A stretch of DNA of 64,000 nt from Aquarana catesbeiana (lineage: Eukaryota > Chordata > Amphibia > Anura > Ranidae): assembly GCF_042186555.1 (NCBI RefSeq), contig NC_133324.1:219467145-219531144 (forward strand), written 5' to 3'. Below, piece after piece: positions 18,023 through 29,771 of this stretch. A program made the translations under genes and the position numbers. The stretch's first letter is position 1; each line of letters opens with the position of its first letter. The notes beneath the pieces are model-generated. The model did not search any database, was not told where the DNA came from, and was given only the letters and a program-made list of their open reading frames with translations.

Positions 18023-20832
18023 CATAGTTACATATAGTTACATAGTAGGTGAGATTGAAAAAAGACACAAGTCCATCAAGTCCAACCTATGTGTGTGATT
18101 ATATGTGAGTATTATATTGTATATCCCTGTATGTTGCGGTCTTATAGTAGTTCAAGGTTAAACCTCTTTTCTTCTAATTTTAATGAGTGGCCCCGTGTCT
18201 TGTTAAACTCCCTTACGCAAAAAAGTTTTATCCCTATTGTGGGGTCACCAGTATGGTATTTGTAAATTGAAATCATATCCCCTCTCAAGCGTCTAAGTTC
18301 AGCGCTCGCAACCTTTCTTCATAACTAATGTCCTCCAGACCCTTTATTAACTTTGTTACCCTTCTTTGTACTCACTCCATTTCCAGTACATCCTTCCTGA
18401 GGACTGGTGCCCAGAACTGGACAGCATACTCCAGGTGCGGCTGGAGCAGGGTCTTGTAGAGTGGGAGAATTATCACTTTATCCCTGGAGTTAATTCCTTT
18501 TTTAATGCATGCCAATATTCTGTTTGCTTTGTTAGCAGCAGCTTGGCATTGCATGCCATTGCTGAGCCTGTCATCTACTAGGACCCCCAGGTCCTTTTCC
18601 ATTCCAGATTCCCCCAGAGGTTCTCCCCCTAGTGTATAGATTGCATTCATATTTTTGCCACCCAAATGCATTATTTTACATTTTTCTACATTAAACCTCA
18701 TTTGCCATGTAGTTGCCCACCCCATTTATTTGTTCAGATCTTCTTGCAAGGTTTCCACATCCTGCGGAGAAGTTATTGCCCTGCTTAGCTTAGTATCGTC
18801 CGCAAATACAGAGATTGAACTGTTTACCCCATCCTCCAGGTCGTTTATGACCAAATTAAACAGGATTGGTCCCAGCACAGAACCCTGTGGAACCCCTCTA
18901 CCCACCCCTGACCAGTCCGAGTATTCCTCATTTATCACCACCCTCTGAACTCGCCCTTGTAGCCAGTTTTCAATCCATGTACTTACCCTATGGTCTATCC
19001 CAATGGACCTTACTTTTTACAGTATACGTTTATCGAGAACTGTCTCAAATGCTTTTGCAAAATCCAAATACACTACGTCTACGGGCCTTCCTTTATCTAG
19101 ATGGCAACTCACCTTCATGAATCCATGCTGATTACTGCTAATGATACCCTTTTTTTTACTAAAATCTTGTATATAGTCCATTATCATCCCCTCCAACAGC
19201 TTGCATACTATTGATGTTAGGCTAACTGGTCTGTAATTCCCAGGAATGTATTTTGGGCCCTTTTTAAATATTGGTGCTACATTGGCTTTTCTCCAATCCG
19301 CTGGTACCATTCCAGTCAGTAGACTGTCAATAAAAATTAGGAACAATGGTCTAGCAATTACTTGACTGAGTTCCCTAAGTACCCTTGGGTGCAAACCATC
19401 CGGTCCCGGTGATTTAATAATGTTAAGTTTCCCAAGTCTAATTCCAATTCTGTCAGCCATGAGGGTGCTTCCTGTGATGTGTCACGAGGATGAACACTGC
19501 AGTTTTGGTTACTGAAGCCACCTGATTCCCTCGTGAAGACTGAGGAGAAGAATAAATTCAAGACCTTTGCCATTTCCCCATCCTTTGTAACCAGATGTCC
19601 TTCCTCATTCTTTATGGGGCCAATATGGTCTGTCCTCCTTTTTTATTGTTTACATACTTAAAGAATTTCTTGGGGGTTTTTTTGCTTTCCTCCGCTATGT
19701 GTCTTTCACGTTCTATCTTAGTCACCCTAATTGCCCCCTTACATTTCTTGTTGCATTCTTTATAAAGTTTGAATGCTGATGATGATCCCTCAACCTTGTA
19801 TTTTTTGAAAGCCTTCTATTTTGCTTTTATATGCATTTTTACATTGGCGTTAAGCCATCCAGAACTTTTGTTTGCTCTTTTAAATTTATTACCCAATGGG
19901 ATGCACTGGCTAATGCCCTTATTTAATATGCTCTTAAAGCGAACCCATCTCTCCACCGTGTTCTTTGTTTCTTTATCCCAATTTATATCTTCTAGCAAGG
20001 TTCGTAGTTTACGGAAGTTGGCTCTTTTGAAATTCAGTGTTTCAGTGTTTGTATTTCCCTTATGTTTCCTATTTGTGTGACTTATACTGAAGCCAATTGA
20101 CCTGTGATCGTTGTTTCATAAATTTCCCTGTATTTCCACATCCGTGATCAGGTCTGTATTGTTGGTAATCAGTAGATCTAGTAACGCTTTATTTCTAATT
20201 GGTGCGTCTACCATCTGACCCATGAAATTGTCCTGCAAGACATTTAGGAACTGGCGAGCCATAGACGAATGCGTGGTTTCCTCCGCCCAGTCTATGTTGG
20301 GATAATTGAAATCCCCCATTATGATAACACTTCTCATCCTTACTGCTAATCCCAATTGTGATAGAAGGTCTGCCTCCCCCTCTTCCCTCAGGTTAGGGGG
20401 CCTATAGCATACTCCCAGTATTATTTTCCCTTTAGCTTCATCCCATTTGGAACTCTTCCCATTAGAATTCCACCTCCTCCTTAGCTCCCTTAGTGATGTC
20501 ATCTCTCACATTCACTTGTACATTATTCTAGATATAAAGGCATACCCTCCCCTTTTTATCCTCTCTATCCTTGCGATAAAGGGTATACCCTTGAATGGTT
20601 GCCAGCCAATCATGAGAGCTGTTGAACTAAGTCTCTGAAATTCCCCAAAATCCAAATCCTCCTCCTACAACAGTATGTCTAGTTCACCAATCTTGTCCGC
20701 CAGGCTCCTGGCATTAGTGAACATGCCATGTAGTTTAGACCGGTTGTATACTATCCTCTTATTGGGTGTTCTGAGATTGCAACTAGGAGTTGCTACTATA
20801 CTTACCTTGGGTTTATGTGCTTTATGTGCTTG
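18023..20832 (-). mobile_element. CR1/L2-type (Jockey-group) LINE, 5'-truncated
   Basis: The 3' end on the minus strand is an 8-bp-periodic tail (TACATAGT/ATGTAACT units, 18023-18052), as CR1-type elements use. Going right, reverse-transcriptase and then endonuclease coding regions occur in the expected reversed order up to about 20832. There an unrelated repeat begins. No TSD could be fixed. Confidence 0.85.
18372..20820 (-). pseudogene. CR1/L2-type ORF2: endonuclease plus reverse transcriptase, broken
   Basis: From the right, the endonuclease begins NARSLADKIGELDILL (about 20715-20670) and includes GVCYRPPN and IMGDFNYPNIDW (about 20325-20285). A linker with NWDKETKN follows, then the reverse transcriptase: KSPGPDGLHPRVLRELS, NYRPVSLTSIVCKLLEG, DVVYLDFAKAF, GVPQGSVLGPILFN and the catalytic FADDTKL (about 18812-18792). 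Last come NVEKCKIMHLG and LPLYKTLLQPHLEYAVQFW. Together these would nick and copy at the target. Stops, shifts and a short deletion after NQHGFM show that it is dead. Confidence 0.9.
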
Positions 20833-22075
20833 CACTAGGGATGGGCTTTATGTTGGGGTCGAACATGAGTTCGACTCGAACATTGGCTGTTCACCCATGA
20901 GTTTGACTCGAACATTGGCTGTTCGCCCGTTCAGTGAACAGTGAACAATTTGGGGTGTTCGCGGCAAATTCGAAAGCCGCGGAACACCCTTTAAAAGTCT
21001 ATGGGAGAAATCAAAAGTGCTAATTTTAAAGGCTTATATGCATGGTATTGTCATAAAAAGTGTTTGGGGACCTGGGTCCTGCCCCAGGGGACATGTATCA
21101 ATGCAAAAAAAAGTTTTAAATATGGCCGTTTTTTTCGGGAGCAGTGATTTTAATAATGCTTAAAGTGAAACAATAAAAGTGTAATATTCCTTTAAATTTC
21201 ATACCTGAGGGGTGTCTATAGTATGCCTGTAAAGGGGCGCATGTTTAGAACAGTCTGACAGAAAAATGACATTTCTAAAGGAAAAAAAGTCATGTAAAAG
21301 TACTATCGCTAGCGCCGGCTATAATGAATTGTCGGTCCGGCAATACACATAAAAGTTCATTGATAAAAACGGCATGAAATTTCCCCACATGGAAACCTCG
21401 AACCAAAATTAAAAAAAAAAATGCGTGGGGGTCCCCCTAAATTCTATACTAGGCTCTTCAGGTCGGGTATGGATATTAAGGGGAACCCCACGCCAAAATA
21501 AAAAAATGGCATGGGGGTCCCTCTCAAAATCCATACCAGACACTTCAGGTCTGGTATGGATTTTAAGGAGAACCCTACGCCAAAATTTTTTTAAAAAATG
21601 GCGTGAGGTCCCCCCCAAAAATCCATACCAGACCCTTATCTGAGCACACAACCTGGCAGGCCGCAGGAAAAGAGGGGGGACGAGAGAGCGCCCCCCACTC
21701 CTAAACCGTACCAGGCCACATGCCCTCAACATTGGGAGGGTGCTTTGGGGTAGCCCCCCAAAACACAAGAGACGGTTTTTGACAATTCCTTTATTAATTT
21801 CTTCTTCCATCTTCTTTCTTCTGGTCTTTCTTCGGTGTTCTTCTTCTCCATCTTCTTCTTCCTCCGCTCTTCTCGTCCCGCATCTTCCTCCGGCTTCTTC
21901 TCTGCTCCGTCCGCACAATCCGCCTCAGTGGGAGTCTTCCGCCGTGTGACGCTTTGGTTCTTCTAACACTTCTTATATACCCTCCCTACACCCTCCTCAT
22001 TTAGGACGATCTGTCTCTCCTCCCCTGTTTACACACACAAATCCCCATTTTGGCTCTTGTGCCCGCGATTAATCA
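20833..22075. repeat. dispersed repeat rich in GTTCGAAC and CCATACCAGAC hairpins
   Basis: The left part repeats GAGTTCGACTCGAACATTGG and TGTTCGC palindromic pieces (20865-20975). The middle (21420-21640) holds three tandem hairpin units of about 90 bp. A CT-rich part (21790-21900, CTTCTTCTTC) follows. I read it as one compound repeat family, with no protein. Confidence 0.55.
21420..21640. repeat. tandem hairpin units (ATCCATACCAGAC / GTCTGGTATGGAT)
   Basis: Each unit of roughly 85-95 bp contains CCATACCAGAC, a short loop with CTTCAGG, then GTCTGGTATGGATTTTAAG, followed by the linker ACGCCAAAAT..ATGGCGTG. Three units of increasing divergence are visible. Confidence 0.7.
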
Positions 22076-22330
22076 GTGTTAAGTAGTTACAGGTATTCAA
22101 ATCAACAAAATGACAAGGGTGCCCAAATTTATGCACCTGTCTAATTTTGTTTTGATGCATATTGCACATTTTCTCTTAATCCAATAAACCTCATTTCACT
22201 ACTGAAATATTACTGTTTCCTTCAGTTATTTGATAGATCAAAATGAAAATTGCTGATCCAAACACCTAAATATTTATAAATGACAATCATGGAAATTGTC
22301 AGGGGTTCCTAAACTTTTGCATATGACTAT
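22076..22330. repeat. fragment of a dispersed repeat ending CTAAACTTTTGCATATGACT
   Basis: Non-coding phrases (GCCCAAATTTATGCACCTG, AATAAACCTCATTTCACT) are reminiscent of non-autonomous Tc1/mariner-type repeats. No paired terminus was found. Confidence 0.35.
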
Positions 22331-23535
22331 ACATGAGTTTATGGGTATAAGATTTACCCAAAATCCCATGTTTATTTTATAACATAATAATGTATTATTT
22401 ATCTATTTACTGTGAAATTACTGGTTTGAAATTCAAACTAATTTGTCAGTTGTCCATTAAGCCACTTGCTTGAGTACAGTTTTTGAAAATATAGTAAATT
22501 ACCTTAAAAACAATAATAATAATAATTATTTGTATATTATTTATGGTAATTAACCCCTTGCCACCCAGGCCAATTCTGACACTTCTCTCCTACATGTAAT
22601 AATCATAATTTTTTGCTAGAAATTTACTCAGAACCCCCAAACATTATATATATTGTTTTAGCAGACACCCTAGGGAATAAAATGGTGGTCGTTGCAACTT
22701 TTTATGTTACGCGGTATTTGCGCAGCAATTTTTCAAACATGTTTTTTTTGTAAAAAAAGTCATGAATATGAAAAAACACTAAAGATAACCCGATTTTATG
22801 TATATTGTGAAAGATGATGTTACGCCAAGTAAATAGATACCTAACATGTCACGCTTTAAAATTGCACATACTCTTGGAATGGCGCCACACTTCAGTACTT
22901 AAAAATCTCTATAGGTGACGCTTTACATTTTTTTACAGATTACATAAGTTTAGAGTTACATAGGAGGTCTAGTGCTAGAATTATTGCTCTCGCTCTAATG
23001 CCCCGTACACACGGTCGGACTTTGTGCGGACATTCCGACAACAAAATCCTAGGATTTTTTCCGACGGATGTTGGCTCAAACTTGTCTTGCTTACACACGG
23101 TCACACAAAGTTGTCGGAAAATCCGATCGTTCTATACGCGGTGACGTAAAACACGTACGTCGGGACTATAAACGGGGCAGTGGCCAATAGCTTTCATCTC
23201 TTTATTTATTATTTATTTATTTATTCTGAGCATGCGTGGCACTTTGTCCGTCGGATTTGTGTACACACGATAGGAATTTCCAACAACGGATTTTGTTGTC
23301 GGAAAATTTTATCTCCTGCTCTCCAACTTTGTGTGTCGGAAAATCCGATGGAAAATGTCCGATGGAGCCCACACACGGTCGGAATTTCCGACAACACGCT
23401 CCGATCGGACATTTTCCATCGGAAAATCCGACCGTGTGTACGGGGCATAATGATTGCAGCGTATGTAACCTGTGTGTATCTGGCTCTGATACTAGTCAGT
23501 GCTTCACCAGCCACTGACCTCACCGCATTTCCCTG
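22331..23535. repeat. dispersed repeat copy A, interrupted by a Harbinger-type MITE
   Basis: 22331-22996 and 23451-23535 together align in order with 51555-52400 (TGGGTATAAGATTT, CCTTGCCACCCAG, GCAGACACCCTAGGGA, CATGTCACG, TGCTAGAATTATTG, then GTATGTAACCTGTGT and TCACCAGCCACTGACCTC). An internal TTAACCCCTTGCCACCC start at about 22551 resembles other TTAA-type repeats. Confidence 0.75.
23000..23447 (+). mobile_element. PIF/Harbinger-type MITE (448 bp)
   Basis: TGCCCCGTACACACGGTCGG at the left faces its inverse at the right. TAA flanks exactly (22997-22999, 23448-23450). It matches 46916-47349 almost throughout. A local expansion of TTTATTTATT (about 23203-23224) explains the extra length. A paralogous empty site exists at about 52319-52325. 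Confidence 0.9.
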
Positions 23536-23589
23536 ATATTTTTGTGTCATAGGATAAAAGTGATTATAAACTTTAGACCAGGGCTTGAC

Positions 23590-24728
23590 AAATTTGCTTT
23601 GAATCTAGGAGCCAGCTAAAAAAGTTAGGAGCCCGTTTTTTTTAACAAGAAAAAACCTTATGGGTGGAACATGTAACATGTTTCCGAAGGTAAACTTATC
23701 CTTTAACCCTTTCATAGCCAGAGCCGTTTTTGCGTTTTTTTTGCACATGTTTAAAAAATCAGATTAAGCCTGAAGATTAGATAAAACCCCCAAACATTAC
23801 ATATTTTATGAAAGCAGACATCCTAGAGAATAAAATAGTGGTAGTTCCGAATTTTTATGTCACATGCCATTATCGAAAAAGGTCTAGGAAACACAGAATT
23901 TCAGTAAACACATTAAAAGTTATTTTTAGGGGCCACAAAAATGCTATAAATTACCCAATTTGTTGGTAAAATATAAAAGCTGAGGTTGCACAGAGTAAAT
24001 AGATACCCACCATGTCAAACCTTAAACAGGTCAGTAGCCTAAATTTTTCATAGGCAACGCTTTAAAAGCCTTCTATAAGTCATCAGCTTAGCGCTACGAA
24101 GAAGGTCTGGTGCTAGAATTATTGCTCTTGTTCAGGCTTGCATGGCTATATGTAACACGTGTATCGCAATTGATGGTTTCAGGCGTAGGTGCCCCGCCCC
24201 GTGCGTTTACGTTTGTATGTGTGTAAATGTGAGGATGAGAAGGGCTCAATTTGGGGGGGGGGGGGGGATTTTATGTGATTGGATGTAAAAAAATGTTTAC
24301 ATCCATTGCATTACATTCTTTCCTGGACTTGATGGCCAGGGAAAATATCAACGGGAACCCGGAAGTGACGTCAACAACTAGAAGGGGAGGAGAGCGGACG
24401 TGTGTCCGCTCTCCTCCCTCCCCCTCTACCCGATGGCACCTGCTATCCCAGTCCAGAGCCTGCAGATGGGCGAGCAGAGCCCGGAATGCATAGTGGGATA
24501 GGTGGGTTGTGCGGGGTGTGGGGAGCATTTGGGCTGCAGGACGAAACTTCTAGTCTCCATGGTGACCTGGAGCCTGGGGTTTGTCGATCCCTGCCTTAGA
24601 CATAAAAAATGAACAAAGCACATTCCTCTATAGTGTGTACTAGACTGAATCCAAAGCACCTTATGTAGGGAGATTTGTTTCATCTCTGTGTATCACCTGA
24701 GGTTACTCACTTCACTGGGTATATGTTA
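23590..24728. repeat. dispersed repeat, TTAACCCTTTCATAGCC start; no gene
   Basis: From about 23703 the sequence resembles the 22551 repeat type (TTTAACCCTTTCATAGCC, CCCAAACATTACATAT, GCAGACATCCTAGAG), diverged. A G homopolymer lies at 24252-24269. A palindromic GGAGAGCGGACG..CGTCCGCTCTCC-like core lies near 24388-24420. No coding potential. Confidence 0.5.
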
Positions 24729-25304
24729 AGCCTCGTACACAAAATCGGATTTTCTGATGGGAAATGTTCGATGTCAGGCTGTTGGTGGAAAATCCGACAG
24801 TGTGTATGCTCCATCGGACAATTGTTGTCGGACTTTGGCTAGCAGGCTTTCAAATTTCAAATGATTTTATTTTTTTGGGCAAGTTACCCCAACACCATTA
24901 TCCTGTAGTTTTTAAGATCACAGATACAACTATGTTGGTGTCCCTTGTCAATTTTACATTGTATTTTTTTAAATGTAACTGCCTACTCCCAAACTGTCAT
25001 TTGAAGTAAAACACATAGCCAAGTATTATTCTCCAAGGCCAATAATAAATAACGCGTTATCCCCTCCTATTCCGCAACATGTCTGGTTGACGAAAAACGA
25101 AATGAAAAGCGCTAACACGAAATTAGCAGAAGGAGCCCAAAGGGTGGCATTAAAGAGCTGACAAACCATGTAGTACGTCACTATGTTCGTGATTGTTGGC
25201 CAACAATTGTGTGCCGTGTGTATGCAAGACAAGTTTGGGCCAACGCCCTTCAGACAAAAGTCCACGGTTTTGTTGGCCAACAATCCGATCGTGTGTACGA
25301 GGCT
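24729..25304. mobile_element. relative of the Harbinger-type MITE with AGCCTCGTACAC ends
   Basis: AGCCTCGTACAC (24729-24740) and GTGTACGAGGCT (25293-25304) are inverted. Subterminal AAATCCGA/TCCGATC and TTGTTGGCCAACA palindromes mirror the MITE family design. TA flanks both ends, although a 3-bp TSD is not clear. The interior (24850-25060) is unrelated AT-rich sequence. Confidence 0.65.
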
Positions 25305-27486
25305 TATGGGTTTGCAACCAATTTGAGGTTATTTCTAAACATAGCAGGAAGTTTGTTTTATTTTGATCAGAACATATCAATTCATTATACAGTCTGGTGC
25401 TCCCTAGCCTTCCCCCTATCTCTCACTATTTTGATTTCCTGTAATAATAATAATAAAAAAAAAAAGATATGCAGTCACTGGGGTAGATAAGAGAGGTTTT
25501 TGAAGTTCAAACAACAGAATGCAACTATCGCAAATAAGCCAGTAATGCAGAAAGAAAACAGGATAGCTTTCTCTTCATTAGTTTCACTCTGTGTGATGTC
25601 ACTGAACCTCTGAGTATAAATGTAATCAGTAGTGGAAGAACAGAGGTCACAAAGATCCCAGTTCCTGGAGATCCCTTGGAGTAACCTTTCTTTTATTTTT
25701 ACTCCCGAGGAATCCCACGAAATATGAATACATCTACAGCTCACAGTACATTAGCATCAACAGTTAGATGCTGTAAATTGAATACTGTAAATGAAAGAAT
25801 AAAGAATATGGCATTCCTAGATTTGACACTCAAGATTGATTTTAAGGGGACCCTTTGCATTGATGGTCAGTACAAGGAAAAATGTTAGCCTACAATGTTG
25901 GACACTGGGAAGAAACATCGGTGGCCACTGGGAGTAATGCAACCCCTGGGATCAGCGAAAATTATTCTTTTTTTCAGTTGATACTTATCTGAGAGAAAAG
26001 AGGATCCATTGGTCTTAAGCCACTGGCTCTGCCCAGTGATGTTGGGCATGTAACTATGCAGCAACCATTAGGTGGGGAGTCAGTCCAAAGCATATGCCAC
26101 TCCTGGCAGCTTTCTCTGACACCAGGCAATCTATGTTCATAGTCTGCTCCCTCCTCTAGCACACAGGAGGTCAGGGCTGCTGTTAGAAATCACGGGGTCA
26201 CATACAGCCTACCTCACTGGGCCTGCCCCCCCCCTCCCCCCGGCCGAAGGTGACATAGAACATGGATTTATCAGTCCCTTTCTCTGCAACCTTAGCTGCA
26301 CAGAATAGGAACCACTCTAAGGATTACTGCTCATTCACATACTAAAGCATAGTAAATACAGTTTATTATACTTCAGTCATGAATGGACACAGGAGTGATT
26401 GGTACCGCTCTCTCACTGTGTTCATTCAGGAAAGGAAGGGGCCAGAAAATGCCATATTTACAAGCCCTTTTCCCCGATCTCCATCCTGAAACATTCATCT
26501 GTGTTCCTGCAACAGCTTCCGGCATGAGAGGAGAGGAGGGAAGCCGGAAATGCTGCGGGGGGAAAGGGGGGCCTGGACAGATGGAAACAGCCCATATGCT
26601 AAAACCAATCTCCCTGCAGTGCAGCTGCAGGGAGAAAGAGGAGAAGAAGCTGGCTGCACTGCAGGGGGAGGCAGAAGAGGATCGGTGTCTACAAGAAGAC
26701 AGTACAGCCAGACCTCTTGCTCAGCAGGTGCCTGGGCCCCCCTTTTGAATTGATGGGGCCCAGTACAGGAGGGCTGGCTGTACTGCCTTATCAGCGGCCC
26801 TGCAGGAAGTGATTGACGACCTCACTGATATACTGATATGACGATGTGCATGTTTCCCAGTGAGGCTGCATATGTGTATATGTGTGTGTGTGTGTTTGTG
26901 TGTGGGGGGATGTATATTCCCTCCACTCAGGTGTCAGACAAGCTCTTTGTTGTGGAGAGACTCACCCCCCCCCCCCCCATTGACTCCTGAAAGCTAAGAA
27001 ATTCATCTGCTCCATATACTTCAAAAGACTGTTTTTGGGGGTTGCAACTAAAGAGGTACAGCTTATGTGGGAGGATTTGCTTTATCATGTGGGGCACTTC
27101 AGTGAGATTTTTATTACCTCTTTAATAGCTAGCTTAAAATATCTAATTTGTGTGCTAATTCCTTATTATACATAAGTCTGGGAACGTTGCTACTGCAAAG
27201 CTGTATGAACGAAATTAGTTAAAACAGAATTCCTCAACTGTTTCAGTCCCATCTGCTTCAGCCTCTGGTGCCTAATGTGAATCTGTACTACTTTTTAATG
27301 GTCTCTCCCCCACCACTGAGTGTCTTTATATTTTCACTGAAGGTCATTGCAGCAGACACAACTTCTGTCTGTAGACACCCAGCCTCTCGCAAGACTCACT
27401 GACTCTCTTTAACATGTCCCCTGGGCTTCAGGGGGTGTTAATCACAGCTGCTCTGTCTAGTGTGGTGCATACAACTTCCGCAGAAC
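25305..27486. other. no gene seen; homopolymers and a GT microsatellite
   Basis: C-runs near 26228-26240 and 26966-26978 and a (TG)n tract at about 26879-26903 are the only clear structures. The TGCAGCTGCAGG-type and GGGCCCCCCTTTTGAATTGATGGGGCCC pieces (26600-26762) suggest a decayed repeat. No recognised coding region. Confidence 0.45.
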
Positions 27487-27501
27487 TAGTTTCATTTGTA
27501 T
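27487..27501. repeat. left 15-bp target-site duplication of Penelope-like insertion
   Basis: TAGTTTCATTTGTAT is repeated in direct orientation at 32872-32886, exactly outside the inverted dimer. Confidence 0.85.
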
Positions 27502-27753
27502 TGAAATAATGAAAGCGAGGAAAAATCAAGAGCACCACATCCCAAACAATACATTTATAAAGAAGAGAGACATTGAGGCCAAGGGACAGGCCTCGGGACT
27601 TTTACCGGTGCTAGGATGAAATAAGGTGAAAGAGATAAAATAAAAGATTTTTATTTAACAATCTTTTTTAAAAAAAAAACAGACATAAAGAGGAACACTA
27701 ATGTATGTTTACAGAAAAAAAATACAGTAATTGATTTAATACGGAAATTGATA

Positions 27754-27808
27754 CCACTTTTCTCTACATGTTTCGCTTTCTTAAGCTTCTTCAGGAGATA
27801 TAGTGTGG
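27754..27808 (-). ncRNA. hammerhead-ribozyme-like motif, PLE left arm
   Basis: On the minus strand: stem I strand CCAC..CTC, core CTGAAGA, hairpin A-GCTT-AAGA-AAGC, core GAAA, a palindromic CATG stem III, TA cleavage-type dinucleotide, then GAG..GTGG closing stem I. Order and pairing match a type I hammerhead whose very short self-complementary stem III would act as a dimer. One extra A before stem II is atypical. PLEs are known carriers of hammerheads. Confidence 0.6.
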
Positions 27809-28811
27809 CAATAGATCAACTATAAAGTAGAAAAAACAGCAATAAGAATTTTATGTCTGCTAGTATATCATGTCAAGACAGAAGACAAATTTGAAAATTA
27901 CATTTTAGGAAAGTTTGACAAATGTAGACCCAACAAAGGGAAATGTATCGTAAAAAGAAAGGGTGAATAATGTAAAATATATGTATATATAAACAATACA
28001 AAAAAAAAAAAATCTATATATAAAGTTAGTGTACACTTTTATTCATATCATAAATAATACGATAATCTTACCCATAACAAGGGGGAAGAGTATATTAAAA
28101 GGCAAATTTGTGCAAAATGGAATATTCTGCCCTCCAGTCCACACCTCACAGATTAGCATGCAGAGAGAAATAAAAAAATTTTTTGCAGCAGTGGAAGAAA
28201 AACTCTGGAAGGAGAAAGAAAAATCAAGTATGGGGATGTCATAAGGTCTGATGCATACTTGAGAGTATAAGTAAGCTGGCATTAGTGATGTAAAAAGGAT
28301 AAAGATTTGAATAAAATACCTTCAATATGGTAAGTAGAATCAATTCTTAACTATCAAAAGATCACATCCAAAAGATGAAGAGAAGCCTAATTGCTGAAAG
28401 TATGGATAAGTGGTTCTTAATATGCAGCAGGATAGCAGCCGAGGAGGGGGCAGCATACAAGGTTCGAGTACCCACAAATAGGGCAGTCCAACCTGAAAGA
28501 TCGCCTGCAGCCTAGCGCAGAGAACCTAAGATATAATAAGAAAACATAGACTAGGTTCGAATACATGATTCAAAGCATCTTAGGACACATCAAACAAAGC
28601 CAAACATAGGGAGATCAAAGAGCAATGATGAAGACTTACTTGTCAATAATGGAGCTAATTGTGAACAATGGCAGGGAGGTATCCAGGGACGTCTGTCTGC
28701 CCAGCGTGTCTGGAGGGAATGACAGAGGGTAGCGGGGGAAACCGCTTTTTGAATCTCTCCAGCGTGACGGCGTCTGACTCACCGTCACGCTGCGGACCGA
28801 AGAGGGACAAC

Positions 28812-28894
28812 TGCGCATGCGCACGCATCCCGGCCTCAGAGCGGGAGGCAGCGCAAGCGGCGTCGGGAGTGTTGGCTGAGCCGCGGCCATCTTT
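28812..28894 (-). promoter_or_regulatory. CpG-rich promoter-like segment of PLE, left arm
   Basis: Contains TGCGCATGCGCA (28812-28823, NRF1-like palindrome) and, in reverse, AAAGATGGCCG (about 28884-28894, YY1-like). The same pair occurs in the right arm. Functional reading is inference from motif resemblance. Confidence 0.4.
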
Positions 28895-29413
28895 AAAAGT
28901 CCGATGCCCACAGTAGGTGCTACGGAAGCCATGAAGCTGTGGGAGAATGTGAAAGTGAGCTGTTTACATACATAGAACAGCCAGATATATTGTTCTCATG
29001 CACTGAATAGCCAGGAGGAGCGAGGCAGCGCTGGTTGTCAAAAGGGGCAAACGAACAGTCAGCACATTGATTAAGAGCTGAACTGATGAGTGCCCCGGGT
29101 GTCCGTACATGCTGAAAAAAAGGGGAGGTAGTGGACTGGGGGGAAGGGGGGGGGGGAAGAGAAAACAACCAATAATGCACAAATAAGGTAGAGAAAAAGT
29201 ATAATAAAGAAATTAAATACATAAGAATCGCATATACAGTGTAACATCAAATTTGACATCCATAAATTATTATTTCTAACAGATGGAGTTAGAAAACATT
29301 TTTTAGATATAAAGGGTGTACACAAAAAAAAATAAAAAAAAACCTGCTGCAAAATGCAAGCAGATTTAAAGGAAAGGTTTGTAACTGAGAACATCATTTA
29401 GGCCGGGATGTTT

Positions 29414-29771
29414 CAAAGCATTTAAACTGAAAATCCATTTAGTCTCGCGTTGCAATAAAGTCCTGTCGTAATCTCCACCTCTTTCATTTGGGGGAGCATA
29501 CTCCAGGGCGAAGAAGTGCATCTTGCTATCATCAAACTGATGACATAATCCCATATGTCGACTGATGGGGGTTTCCATCTTTTTTTTATTTACAAAGCAT
29601 TTAAACTGAAAATCCATTTAGTCTCGCGTTGCAATAAAGTCCTGTCGTAATCTCCACCTCTTTCATTTGGGGGAGCATACTCCAGGGCGAAGAAGTGCAT
29701 CTTGCTATCATCAAACTGATGACATAATCCCATATGTCGACTGATGGGGGTTTCCATCTTTTTTTTATTTA
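29414..29771. repeat. 179-bp tandem duplication inside the left PLE arm
   Basis: The block starting CAAAGCATTTAAACTG at 29414 recurs at 29593 with no difference noticed. The right arm has only one copy. It carries the C-terminal part of the endonuclease frame. Confidence 0.9.

Noticed and set aside
23180..23536. 118-codon frame over the MITE, repeated at 47097
   Set aside because: The same frame appears in each MITE copy because the sequence is palindromic and T-rich; it has no codon or motif support.
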